A stretch of DNA of 64,000 bases from an uncultured Muribaculaceae bacterium (GCA_910585285.1 CAJUDL010000010.1:1-64000), one strand, 5' to 3'. Positions 18,335 to 26,915 are shown, numbered from the stretch's first letter. Numbers and translations: made by a program. The notes: generated by a model from the sequence alone, not told the origin.

Positions 18335-19288
18335 ATGAGCGCAAACAGTAACAACCAAGGCAGAGCATATGAATTTATATGCTTGCAATCTCTTTATTCT
18401 GCAATAGTAGCAATAAGACCCGTAGAGATTGTAAGAAACAGCAGTTATATGGCTGCAAAATCTGCTTGGGCATCTCTGGATCCCAACAGTCAGAAATTAT
18501 ATGAGTTGAGTGCAAAATCTACTATCGGGGTCTTGTTTGCTATGGAACCTAATATTGTGGAGCAAACCGATGATATTCTAAAACTTTATATTCAGTCGGA
18601 TAAACATGGTGAGGATGCGGATGTACGCGACATTATTATAGAGCGATCAGACATTGTATGGGAGGTTGGTCTTAGCATAAAGCACAATCACCTTGCGGTT
18701 AAACATAGTCGTCTGTCGAAGGATATAGACTTTGGAGAAAAATGGTATGGAGTGAAATGTTCTCCACAATATTGGAATGATGTTAATCCAGTTTTTTCTT
18801 TTTTGGCAGAAGAGAAAGAGAATGGTACATATTTTCGGGATTTGCGTTCAAAAGAAGACGAAGTATATGTGCCGTTGCTGGAGGCTTTCATTAAAGAAAT
18901 AAGTACTGCCATAGAAAAAGATGCAAGTGTGCCTCGGAAACTTGTTGAGTATTTGTTGAGTAAATACGATTTCTATAAAGTGATCAGTCTTGACACTCAG
19001 CGAATCACTGCTATCCAGTCATTCAATATGTATGGCACATTGAATAAGGCAAGCCGAGTTAAAAAGCCTGAGATAGTTGTGCCTCGGATTGAATTGCCCA
19101 AGGAGCTGCTGTACATTGGATTTAAAAAATCAAGCAAAACTACTGTATTGATTTGTTTTGACAACGGATGGCAGTTCTCTTTCCGTATTCATAACGCAGA
19201 GGATAAGGTTAATACATCTTTGAAATTTGATATTCGAATCGTAGGGATGCCTACAGATATCAGTTTGACGATTAAATGTAAATGGTAA
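18335..19288 (+). CDS. HaeIII-family type II restriction endonuclease
   Basis: The 317-aa protein matches the R.HaeIII family closely from the start: SNNQGRAYEFICL, then GEDADVRDIIIE, WEVGLSIKHNH, AVKHSRL and FGEKWYG. R.HaeIII cuts GG^CC. The conserved acidic and lysine residues around D99, E110 and K116 lie in the likely catalytic region. The two genes after it encode m5C methyltransferases in a tight operon (gaps of 3 bases and a 4-base overlap), as expected for a restriction-modification module. The gene is AT-richer than its neighbours, fitting acquisition by transfer. Confidence 0.92.
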   Translation: MSANSNNQGRAYEFICLQSLYSAIVAIRPVEIVRNSSYMAAKSAWASLDPNSQKLYELSAKSTIGVLFAMEPNIVEQTDDILKLYIQSDKHGEDADVRDIIIERSDIVWEVGLSIKHNHLAVKHSRLSKDIDFGEKWYGVKCSPQYWNDVNPVFSFLAEEKENGTYFRDLRSKEDEVYVPLLEAFIKEISTAIEKDASVPRKLVEYLLSKYDFYKVISLDTQRITAIQSFNMYGTLNKASRVKKPEIVVPRIELPKELLYIGFKKSSKTTVLICFDNGWQFSFRIHNAEDKVNTSLKFDIRIVGMPTDISLTIKCKW

Positions 19289-19291
19289 GAA

Positions 19292-20305
19292 ATGCGGTTA
19301 ATAAGTCTTTTTTCAGGAGCAGGAGGGCTTGATCTTGGTTTTCATAATGCAGGCTTTCACACAGTAGCGGCAAATGAATATGATAAGAAAATCTGCCCGA
19401 CGTTCAGGGCTAATTTCCCGGACGTAAACCTGATTGAAGGTGATATACGCAACATATCATCTGATAGGTTTCCAGATAATATAGTAGGGATTATCGGAGG
19501 CCCACCATGTCAGTCATGGAGTGAGGCTGGGACATTAAAGGGTATTGAGGACGCTCGCGGACAGTTGTTTTACGAGTATATCCGAATACTCCGAGATAAA
19601 AAACCGTTGTTTTTTGTAGCTGAGAATGTCTCGGGAATGCTTGCCAAACGTCATGCGGTGGCAGTTAGTGGATTCATGGAGCTCTTTGACGAAGCCGGTT
19701 ATGATGTAAATCTTAAGATGCTTAATGCTAATGATTTTGATGTTCCTGAGGATCGCGACCGGGTATTTTATATTGGATTCAGAAAAGATTTAGGTATCCA
19801 TGATTATACCTATCCACTGCCATTGAGACATAAACCTACACTGCGTGAGGCAATTTGGGATTTACAAGAAACAGCCATCCCGGCTCGCGAAAAGAATCAT
19901 ACTAATGGCGATGCTTGCTTAATTCCGAATAATGAGTATTTTGTAGGTGCTTACTCGCCGATATTTATGTCTCGTAATAGGGTGAGATCGTGGGATGAAC
20001 CGGGATTTACTGTTCAGGCGAGTGGGAGACAATGCCAATTGCATCCTCAAGCGCCAAAGATGGAGAAGATAGAAAAAAATCTTCAGCGCTTTGTTCCAGG
20101 TTTAGAGCATTTATATCGTCGTATGACGGTGCGTGAAGTGGCACGTGTTCAGAGTTTTCCGGATGATTTCGTTTTTCTTTATGAAGATATAAACATGGGT
20201 TATAAGATGATTGGAAATGCAGTACCCGTCAATCTTGCATATCATGTGGCAAGAAGTATTATTGATACGTTGGAACGTCATGGAATAGATCTAAATAATC
20301 TATGA
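19292..20305 (+). CDS. DNA (cytosine-5) methyltransferase, M.HaeIII-like
   Basis: All main m5C-methyltransferase motifs are in order: I FSGAGGLDLGF (residues 8-18), IV PPCQSW with catalytic Cys73, VI AENVSG, VIII with RDRVFYIG, and IX-X with REVARVQSFP and GYKMIGNAVP. The target recognition region RNRVRSW...QASGRQCQLHPQAP is nearly that of M.HaeIII, so it probably methylates GGCC and protects against the preceding endonuclease. Length (337 aa) fits M.HaeIII (about 330). It starts three bases after the nuclease stop. Confidence 0.93.
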   Translation: MRLISLFSGAGGLDLGFHNAGFHTVAANEYDKKICPTFRANFPDVNLIEGDIRNISSDRFPDNIVGIIGGPPCQSWSEAGTLKGIEDARGQLFYEYIRILRDKKPLFFVAENVSGMLAKRHAVAVSGFMELFDEAGYDVNLKMLNANDFDVPEDRDRVFYIGFRKDLGIHDYTYPLPLRHKPTLREAIWDLQETAIPAREKNHTNGDACLIPNNEYFVGAYSPIFMSRNRVRSWDEPGFTVQASGRQCQLHPQAPKMEKIEKNLQRFVPGLEHLYRRMTVREVARVQSFPDDFVFLYEDINMGYKMIGNAVPVNLAYHVARSIIDTLERHGIDLNNL

Positions 20306-21801
20306 AAATAGTCTCACTTTTTGCAGGATGCGGAGGCTTGGATTTAGGATTTGAGCAGGCTGGTTTTGATGTAATCTGGGCTAATGAGTATGATGAAACA
20401 ATACACGAAACATATCGGCTCAATCATCCTAAGACTATTCTTGACACACGGGATATTCGAACTCTAAAAGGAGGGGATATCCCTGATTGTGATGGCATAA
20501 TAGGAGGTCCACCGTGTCAGGCATGGAGTGAAGGTGGTAAGCAATTGGGAATAAAAGATCCGAGGGGGCAACTATTCCTTGATTTTATTCGCATTGTAAG
20601 GGAAAAGAAACCAAAATTTTTTCTAATTGAAAATGTGCAAGGTATTCTACATGAAAAACACAGTGAGTCATTGAAATTATTTTTGAATTCTCTTAAAGAT
20701 GCCGGATATAGGATATTTCATGAGTTGTTGAATGCTTCCGACTATCGTATTCCACAGGATAGGTTTCGTGTGTTTTTTATCGGAATCCGTAATGATTTGA
20801 ATAAGAAATATGTGTTTCCCGATGCAACTACAACTGTACCCATCACTCTGCGACAAGCTATTGGAGACATAGTAGAGGTGCCAAGTTTCTTTGGTAATAC
20901 CAAGATAACAGTAGGTAATAAGTTTCGAAAGAATCACGATGTTTATGTGGGACCTTTCGATGCTAAATACATGTCTCGTAATCGAGTTCGCGGTTGGAAT
21001 GAGATGTCTTTTACCATACAAGCGCAGGCTTGCAATGCTCCACTCCATCCGCAAGCACCGAAAATGACTCATGTAAATTCAAATTTGTACCAGTTTGTGA
21101 GAGGATATGAACATCTGTATCGGAGGTTGAGTGTGAGAGAATGCGCCAGGATTCAAACGTTTCCGGATAGTTTCTGTTTTATATATGATCGTGTGGAAAA
21201 CGGCTACAAGATGGTTGGTAATGCTGTCCCTCCTCGTTTAGCCTGGAATTTGGCACAGCAAATGAAACGCACATTTGCTGAAGAATTTGACATAAGCAAT
21301 GGGAATAACAATATTTCCGTTGTTGGAATTAAGTCGATATTAAAACGCCTGGATATAAGTGAAATTAAAGAGAAATACTTGCAGAATATTATTGTCAACA
21401 ATGATAATGTAGATAATTTGACAGAATTGGCTGATTCTAAAAGAGTTCTTATAGGCTTTGTAAAACCAGACAATATTGATCCATATATGCGCCAAGAGGC
21501 AAAAATATACTATACCGGCAAACATTTTCCCTCAGGAATTGAACTGGATAGCCTATATTATTTTATGCCATATATCAAGGGAAAAGGAGTTAAGGATTTA
21601 TATGTGATCAGGATTGTGAGAGTCGGATCAAAGCATGAAGTGCATCCAAGTTGTGGAACAGAGGATTTTCGTTTGATCTTCGAAATAGAATTCGTAAAAG
21701 AGTTATATCCGGATTATAAGCCTATTCATTTGAACATTTGGCATACCTTTTCTTACACAACACTTGGGGAACTATTGAAAATTAATGAAGAGGAAGATTG
21801 A
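20302..21801 (+). CDS. second DNA (cytosine-5) methyltransferase with C-terminal extra domain
   Basis: Residues 1-330 are a second full m5C methyltransferase: FAGCGGLDLGF, PPCQAW with Cys72, IENVQG, and GYKMVGNAVPP. It overlaps the first by four bases. Its target recognition region reads QAQACNAPLHPQAP where the first enzyme and M.HaeIII have QASGRQCQLHPQAP, so the sequence recognised may differ or be relaxed. The last 165 residues are outside the catalytic domain and include YYTGKHFPSG and DSLYYFMPYIKGKG; this block may be a DNA- or base-reading module, but I cannot name it with certainty. Two methyltransferases for one nuclease is unusual for a HaeIII system. Confidence 0.9.
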   Translation: MKIVSLFAGCGGLDLGFEQAGFDVIWANEYDETIHETYRLNHPKTILDTRDIRTLKGGDIPDCDGIIGGPPCQAWSEGGKQLGIKDPRGQLFLDFIRIVREKKPKFFLIENVQGILHEKHSESLKLFLNSLKDAGYRIFHELLNASDYRIPQDRFRVFFIGIRNDLNKKYVFPDATTTVPITLRQAIGDIVEVPSFFGNTKITVGNKFRKNHDVYVGPFDAKYMSRNRVRGWNEMSFTIQAQACNAPLHPQAPKMTHVNSNLYQFVRGYEHLYRRLSVRECARIQTFPDSFCFIYDRVENGYKMVGNAVPPRLAWNLAQQMKRTFAEEFDISNGNNNISVVGIKSILKRLDISEIKEKYLQNIIVNNDNVDNLTELADSKRVLIGFVKPDNIDPYMRQEAKIYYTGKHFPSGIELDSLYYFMPYIKGKGVKDLYVIRIVRVGSKHEVHPSCGTEDFRLIFEIEFVKELYPDYKPIHLNIWHTFSYTTLGELLKINEEED

Positions 21802-21918
21802 AAGGAAGATACCATAAGAATATTAAATTGTAAGTAAGAAAAATAATTAAATTTTAGTGAATCAGAAGGGTTGTATGTAGAAAATATATTGAAACCTTTT
21901 GAGAAGTATAGTTTTGAT

Positions 21919-22410
21919 ATGGAGAAGTTTGATAATATAGAGGATTTTGTGAAGGGGATGGCAGAAGAGTTGCTTACGGGGAGTCGTGTGTACTATGATC
22001 TCAACAAACTGATATACTATGCTGTGTTTATAGACTGGATACATGAATATGGGGAATATATTGATCTTGAAGATGATGAGTTTGAGAAAATTGCAAAAGA
22101 CTCCCATGACGATATGATCGATTTGGTAAGAGAAATCAGAGACGCGATTATGCTGCCCGATAATATTGAGGCTCCATTCTCATCTGTGACATTTCGATGG
22201 AGGGAAGATTTTGTAGAAGTTCATCGGGATAATGCGCGATTTGTAAACCGGGCTGTCAGAGCCTTATCCAGCAAACATCCTTTCCGCTCTTTTAAAATGG
22301 CAGTATATGATCACGATCTGAAAAAGGAGTGGTTTCCCTTTGAATTGGATCGCATGAAAGAATACGTCCGGCATGAGTTGGGAATCAAACCTTCTCACTT
22401 CCTAAATTAG
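21919..22410 (+). CDS. UPF0158-like protein
   Basis: From the ATG at 21919 the protein has 163 residues. The N-terminal part (EDFVKGMAEEL...SRVYYDLN) and the C-terminal part (HPFRSFKMAVYDHDLKKEWFPFELDRM) resemble the UPF0158 family, whose C terminus shows F-R-x-F-K and E-W-F-x-F. Function unknown; probably cytoplasmic. The frame is open further upstream to a TAA at 21844 and has a TTG at 21871, so a longer N terminus is possible. It follows the restriction-modification genes by about 120 bases and is equally AT-rich. Confidence 0.65.
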   Translation: MEKFDNIEDFVKGMAEELLTGSRVYYDLNKLIYYAVFIDWIHEYGEYIDLEDDEFEKIAKDSHDDMIDLVREIRDAIMLPDNIEAPFSSVTFRWREDFVEVHRDNARFVNRAVRALSSKHPFRSFKMAVYDHDLKKEWFPFELDRMKEYVRHELGIKPSHFLN

Positions 22411-22419
22411 GAAATCATC

Positions 22420-22466
22420 AATAGTTATGTAAATTTGCAGTACAACTGCAAATTTACATAACTATT
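22420..22466. repeat. perfect 21-bp inverted repeat
   Basis: Bases 22420-22440 are perfectly complementary to 22446-22466 around a 5-base loop (TACAA). It starts ten bases after the UPF0158-like stop. There is no T run after it, and it is far longer than a normal terminator stem. It may act as a two-way terminator, an mRNA end-stabilising hairpin or a mobile scar. Confidence 0.8.
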
Positions 22467-22665
22467 GGCTAAATATTGAGAAATCAATATAATACGCATA
22501 ATAATCATTTGTGTGTTTGATGAAAATTGATTCTCAACGTGGTAATCTCCATTAAAGATTAAAGCTTATTCCTATTATGTATCTGTTAAGTATGACATCG
22601 AAATTATTTAATGGATTGATTAGTCAACGCATCTTTTTGCGTCTTTCCGGCGATTTAAGCGAGTT

Positions 22666-22699
22666 CAGTCAGTCTCAATGCCCGCATTGAGACTGACTG
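22666..22699. terminator. perfect 15-bp hairpin between convergent genes
   Basis: CAGTCAGTCTCAATG (22666-22680) pairs with CATTGAGACTGACTG (22685-22699) around CCCG; the C and G of the loop can also pair. It lies between the convergent UPF0158-like and 22762 genes and is probably a bidirectional terminator, although no T run follows on either side. Bases 22467-22665 hold no gene. Confidence 0.6.
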
Positions 22700-22761
22700 G
22701 ACTTTCATAAATCCCTCGAAAATCCACTAAAAATATGCATTAACTAATTTGCGAGTCATAC

Positions 22762-23615
22762 TTATCTAAGAAGATATTTGGTACGTCTAATCGTCTTGTT
22801 GCTGGAAAGTTCTTCAATAATATATACACCTTTTGTTAATCCAGAGATTTCAGAGATGTTGTTGAAAGACCCGAGATATGTTCCCTGGACACCATAGACC
22901 TTTATTCCGGTTATTTCATTGTTATCATGGTACGTATTTTTTATTCCAGACAAATCTTTCAGAAGTTCTATGGTTTTAACTGTATCTCCAAATTTGTTGG
23001 ATAATTGAATATCTATCCATATATCATAACCTTCAAGCAGTTTTAAAGTTTGACAATAGGGTGAAACTTCACAGTTATAACCCATTTTTTTTATCGTAGT
23101 GTCAAATTCATATTCAACAGTCACATAAATCCAAGGATAGCAGTTACCGGCATAATCAATTTCAAATGTTAGATCATACTCGCCGATACTTTGGGAAGAT
23201 ATGTGATAGCGGGGTTCACTGACATATGGTGTCAGAATCATTGGGAGTGAAAGCTGTTTAGATATCGGAACTCCATTGAGTTTCGCTTTGGCTATTACTA
23301 TAAATTGAGCTACCCCTTCATTTTGTTCTATATTTTCAGGTGATATATCCAAGAATAGACTCGAATTGTTAACTACAAACAAATCTTTTCCGTCAGTTTG
23401 AGCTGCTATAATCTGAGATTTAACACCATCATTACTTTTAACCTCGAGACCCCAGCTTATGTCTGTCACTTCTTCGTTGCCTTCGTGAATAAGCTGAAAT
23501 TTTGGACAACCATAAAGATATATAGGTCCCTCGCCAATCACTTCAATATTATTCCAGATGCCATAGATACAACCGGAAACAACATGGCAATTATGTAAAA
23601 AAGTTGTCGTTTCAT
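22762..23615 (-). pseudogene. secreted protein with type IX-like tail, frameshifted after the signal peptide
   Basis: An ATG at 23615 opens a good signal peptide (MKRQLFYIIAMLFPVVSMAS) that runs into a stop seven residues later. The mature part, starting NNIEVIGEGP, is in another frame and stays open to 22762, about 264 residues. One extra A in the run at about 23552-23555 would join the two as ASG-NNIEV, so a single-base deletion has probably split the gene. The mature chain is beta-rich and ends with GIKVYGVQGTYL, LTKGVYII and KYLL, a type IX-secretion-like tail. No ATG exists in the mature frame. It could be a recent pseudogene, a slippage site, or a sequencing error. Confidence 0.75.
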
Positions 23616-23741
23616 TTGTAAGGTAGTTTTTATATAACGATTTCCCAATTATGGTTATTATCTCTCGTCTTTTTTGTTGAGGTGGCAGTGGGTGAGGGAG
23701 GCAAGAGAGATTGCATCGCCATGTGCATTCCCAGAAAAGTT

Positions 23742-23765
23742 GCCGGAGAGGATGCTCTCTCCGGC
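23742..23765 (-). terminator. terminator of the DUF4240 gene
   Basis: On the minus strand GCCGGAGAG and CTCTCCGGC form a 9-bp GC-rich stem with a 6-base loop, followed by AACTTTTCT. It lies about 70 bases after the stop of the DUF4240 gene and shows that the open frame running through it (to 24012) is not coding. Confidence 0.6.
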
Positions 23766-23833
23766 GTTCAAGTTTTATCTTTCGATTAAGCTCAAGTGCA
23801 ATTCTTTGTTTCAATAAAAGCAACTTATTTTTC

Positions 23834-24529
23834 TTAGCGTAATTTGCCCCACCAGCGGTCGAAGGTGTTGGGACAGACTTTGCGGAGGGATTCTTCATCG
23901 TCTTCTTCCCATTCGAATTCCATTTCCGGACGTTCTTCCTGTGGCCAACGGTATTTTTTAGTTGCCCGGTCGTAATAGTCGCTGTCGTTGTTACGCCGGT
24001 TGAGAAGGTCAATCACTACATAGTCTGCCTCCTCATCTGTAGGATCCTCGTCCTCTAATTCGGCGAACACATCGCAAAGTGAGTCTGCATTTTCCAAAGC
24101 ATTGTAAAATACTTTACGTCCCTGCGTAATGAGCCAGTAGCGGAAATAGTCGAAGCTGTCGTCCCCGCAGCCACCGCGATAGATATATGCCGCAGCCCAG
24201 AGGTCCTGTCGGTATGACATGTCGCAGAAGTGTTCCCACCAATATCTGAAACCGAACAATTCATCTTCCGAAAGGGGAGATAGCTTTTCATAGAGATCAT
24301 CTGCCGATTGTGATTCACCGATCAGATTCCAGAATTTTTCTTCTGTCAGTAACGTGGTAACATCTTTCTTTTCTGACTCTGGAATTTCAATCTCCCGTTG
24401 GCTTGGCTTTACGGTCGGTTCGCACGCTTTCATATTAGGCTTGAAAGCCATTTCTTCCTTATCGGTTTTATTGGAACTGCAGAATAAATTCTTCAGCCTT
24501 TGAAACAGTCCGGGTGTTTGTTCAGTCAT
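23834..24529 (-). CDS. DUF4240 domain protein
   Basis: From ATG 24529 the protein has 231 residues. The first 60 are charged and probably disordered. From about residue 62 the DUF4240 pattern is clear: EEKFWNLIGES, then FRYWWEHF, DLWAAAYIYRGGCGDDSFDYFRYWLI, QGRKVFYNAL and a DSLCDVFAELED block. The C-terminal 60 residues are very acidic and end in FDRWWGKLR. Function unknown; members occur widely, some in polymorphic-toxin immunity contexts, but nothing near it here supports that. A longer open frame begins at 24688; I prefer the later ATG because the extra 53 residues are not family-like. Confidence 0.75.
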   Translation of the reverse strand: MTEQTPGLFQRLKNLFCSSNKTDKEEMAFKPNMKACEPTVKPSQREIEIPESEKKDVTTLLTEEKFWNLIGESQSADDLYEKLSPLSEDELFGFRYWWEHFCDMSYRQDLWAAAYIYRGGCGDDSFDYFRYWLITQGRKVFYNALENADSLCDVFAELEDEDPTDEEADYVVIDLLNRRNNDSDYYDRATKKYRWPQEERPEMEFEWEEDDEESLRKVCPNTFDRWWGKLR

Positions 24530-24730
24530 GTTATTATCGTTTATTGGTGAATATTCTTCTTGGTTCCAATATGTTTCAACAATTGGATATGTTTCAATAA
24601 TTGAATCAACCTTGCCTGTGATCAGATTGTCCGTTTGGAGACTGATGAATGGAAGCAATGTCAAACATATTGTGCAAATATATAACATTTAGCTGTGTAT
24701 TCAAATAAAATTTGTAAAATCTTGTTGGCG

Positions 24731-26272
24731 TTATTGCAAGGAGAGGGTGACGATGCTTTTGGCGGGAAGCGTGACGACAAGTTTGTTGCCGTTGCGTTTC
24801 CATCCTTTTGCAAAAGGTTTAAGAGTCACGGAGTCGGGATGATCAAAGTCGTTGTAATCGTTGATTTTTGTAGAGGTCAGTATCTCGCCGGTAATCTTTT
24901 TAGCGGATACGCCGGAGAGGTCGATAGTAATTTCAGCCTGATTGTCGAGGTCGGTATTGACAAGTGAGATAGTAGTCTTTTCACCTTTTACGGATGCTGT
25001 CGCATCCACAACGGGCACCTGTCTGCCATCTCGTGCGCGAATCATAGAGGTAGCTACATTAAGAGGCAACAATTTGGCATCCTGGTGAGGCACATACATC
25101 TTGAAAAGATAATATGTAGGCGTCAGCACCATTTTGTCACCTTTTGTGAGCACCATTGATTGCAACACGTTTGCTATCTGAGCGATATTTGTCATCTTTA
25201 CACGGTCTGTGAAACGATGGAACGTGTTGAGACTCAATGCTGCAACCATTGCATCGCGCATTGTGTTCTGCTGGTAGAGATGCCCCGATACGGTACCCGG
25301 CTCTTCATCCCACCATGTGCCCCATTCATCAACGAGCAAACCGATGCGTTTCTTAGGATCATACTTGTCCATAATGTCGCAATGACGTTTCACCACATCC
25401 TTAACTTCCAGACATTTTCCAAGGGTCCAGTAGTAATCTTCAGGCGTGAAATCAATGGCAGACCCTTTGCGTCCCGACCAGCCCAAAACAGTATAATAGT
25501 GAAGCGAAATGCCATCCATCTGGTTGCGGGCGTTCTTCATCAGCACCTCAGTCCAGTTGTAGTCATAATCGCTTGCGCCGGACGCTATCTTGTAAAGCTT
25601 ATTGTCGTTGAAATTGCGGCAATATGTCTGATAGCGACGATACACGTCGGCATAATATTCCGGACGGAAATTGCCTCCGCATCCCCAGCTCTCGTTGCCG
25701 ACACCGAGGTATTTAAGTTTCCATGGCTTTTCGCGTCCGTTCTGCTTGCGAAGGTTTGCCATCGGTCCCTCCTCCGCTGTGATGTATTCCACCCATTTTG
25801 CAAGTTCCTCAACAGTGCCGCTGCCCACGTTTCCGCTGAGATAAGGCTCACAGCCAAGAATTTCACAAAGGTTGAAGAAATCGTGTGTGCCGAAAGAATT
25901 GTCTTCTACAGTGCCGCCCCAGTTGGTGTTGACCATACGCGGACGTTTTTCCTTCGGACCGATGCCGTCCATCCAGTGGTATTCATCGGCAAAGCATCCT
26001 CCGGGCCAGCGGAGCACCGGGATATGCAGCTCTTTGAGGGCGTTAAGTACGTCTGTGCGATAACCGTTGGTATTGGGGATATTGGAATTTTCTCCGACCC
26101 ACAGACCACCGTATATGCAGGTGCCGAGATGTTCGGCAAACTGTCCGTAGATTTCTTTAGCGATAACAGGACTCTCCTCAGAAGGGAGGAGCTTGATTGT
26201 AGTCTCATTGGCTGCGTGAAGCGGCAGCGCGAATGCAGCCGCCAAAGCAAATGATGTTAGATTGAGTTTCAT
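24731..26272 (-). CDS. secreted alpha-L-arabinofuranosidase, GH51
   Basis: A signal peptide covers residues 1-20 of the 513-aa product. The chain follows GH51: YGQFAEHLG near the start, the acid/base glutamate in GVGNESWGCGG (about residue 194), and the nucleophile glutamate in LLVDEWGTWW (about residue 310). The C-terminal beta-domain ends in ...SIVTLSLQ. GH51 enzymes remove alpha-L-arabinofuranose from arabinan or arabinoxylan; the signal peptide places it in the periplasm or outside. ATG 26272 is chosen because the signal peptide follows directly and a promoter lies upstream. It is a single gene, not inside a SusC/D locus. Confidence 0.93.
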   Translation of the reverse strand: MKLNLTSFALAAAFALPLHAANETTIKLLPSEESPVIAKEIYGQFAEHLGTCIYGGLWVGENSNIPNTNGYRTDVLNALKELHIPVLRWPGGCFADEYHWMDGIGPKEKRPRMVNTNWGGTVEDNSFGTHDFFNLCEILGCEPYLSGNVGSGTVEELAKWVEYITAEEGPMANLRKQNGREKPWKLKYLGVGNESWGCGGNFRPEYYADVYRRYQTYCRNFNDNKLYKIASGASDYDYNWTEVLMKNARNQMDGISLHYYTVLGWSGRKGSAIDFTPEDYYWTLGKCLEVKDVVKRHCDIMDKYDPKKRIGLLVDEWGTWWDEEPGTVSGHLYQQNTMRDAMVAALSLNTFHRFTDRVKMTNIAQIANVLQSMVLTKGDKMVLTPTYYLFKMYVPHQDAKLLPLNVATSMIRARDGRQVPVVDATASVKGEKTTISLVNTDLDNQAEITIDLSGVSAKKITGEILTSTKINDYNDFDHPDSVTLKPFAKGWKRNGNKLVVTLPAKSIVTLSLQ

Positions 26273-26305
26273 AATGGGATCAGTAAGATCTTGGTTAATA
26301 TATTG

Positions 26306-26337
26306 CAAAGATAATAAATAGATTGCCAATTGGCAAA
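26306..26337 (-). promoter_or_regulatory. promoter of the GH51 gene
   Basis: On the minus strand TTTG (26334-26337) is followed after 20 bases by TATCTTTG (26306-26313), an exact Bacteroidetes promoter. Transcription would start near 26299, giving a leader of about 27 bases. Confidence 0.8.
26323..26336. promoter_or_regulatory. 14-bp palindromic operator candidate
   Basis: TTGCCAATTGGCAA is a perfect palindrome that covers three bases of the -33 box and the adjoining spacer of the GH51 promoter. A dimeric repressor bound here would block the promoter. Confidence 0.55.
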
Positions 26338-26344
26338 TCCCGAT

Positions 26345-26915
26345 TTATCGGATGGCATCCGATAAGGTGAAAGGTTATAGGGAATAGGTTAAAGGAGAAT
26401 TGGCGCGCCTCAACAAACCGAGTCAACTTAATTATTGGTGCGCGAAACTTGATTCAAATTGTTACGCAAATAATAACACAGAGGCGCAGAGTAACAGAGG
26501 TTTAGCTAAAAATCATGCTGGACTATTCAGGCACAGAGGGTCGTAAACGACCTGACGGAGACACAGAGATTGAGTCGGAAATGTGAAATGTGAAATGATT
26601 AATTCGCAATAGCCTGATTATATGTGGCACTCTAACTTTGTGCCTCTGTCAGCATCGCCAGATGCCTCCGTGCCTTTCAATTAAACATTGCCCATAACGC
26701 ATTAAACATTGATTAAAAGCTCTGTTTCTCTGTTTCTCTGTGTTTAAATTACTGTATTATAATATTTTAAGCATCGCATCTAAAGCTTTTATTCTTCGCT
26801 TCTTCGCGTTTTAATTTTGTAGAAGTATTACGCGAGTCAGACATTAGAGTCATGCCTATTCATTCCTTTTACTTGTTCCCTTTTACTTCTTACCTTATCG
26901 AACCCTGTTCGATAA
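26345..26915. repeat. nested REP-pair (BIME-like) element, copy 2
   Basis: The outer hairpins are TTATCGGAT-GGC-ATCCGATAA (26345-26365) and TTATCGAAC-CCT-GTTCGATAA (26895-26915), the same design as at 12506-12694 but with different, still paired, middle triplets. Inside lie further inverted pairs built on CACAGAGG / CCTCTGTG words, including small hairpins GGTCGT-AA-ACGACC and GCATC-GCCA-GATGC. The inner parts look like insertions into a copy-1-type element. No ORF of note is inside this 570-bp stretch. Confidence 0.78.

Noticed and set aside
18335..22410. The AT-rich restriction region as a prophage or integrative element
   Set aside because: No integrase, tRNA gene, attachment repeats or structural genes were found; only the restriction-modification genes and one UPF0158-like gene are seen.
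23616..24012. Open frame upstream of the frameshifted secreted protein
   Set aside because: It overlaps the DUF4240 gene and runs through a GC-rich terminator hairpin, so it is not coding.
24530..24688. Longer start of the DUF4240 gene
   Set aside because: The extra 53 residues have no family resemblance; a weak hydrophobic start could mimic a signal peptide, but the protein looks cytoplasmic.
25160..26254. 364-codon open frame antisense to GH51
   Set aside because: It mirrors the codon bias of the GH51 gene; the translation is cysteine- and histidine-rich without domain features.
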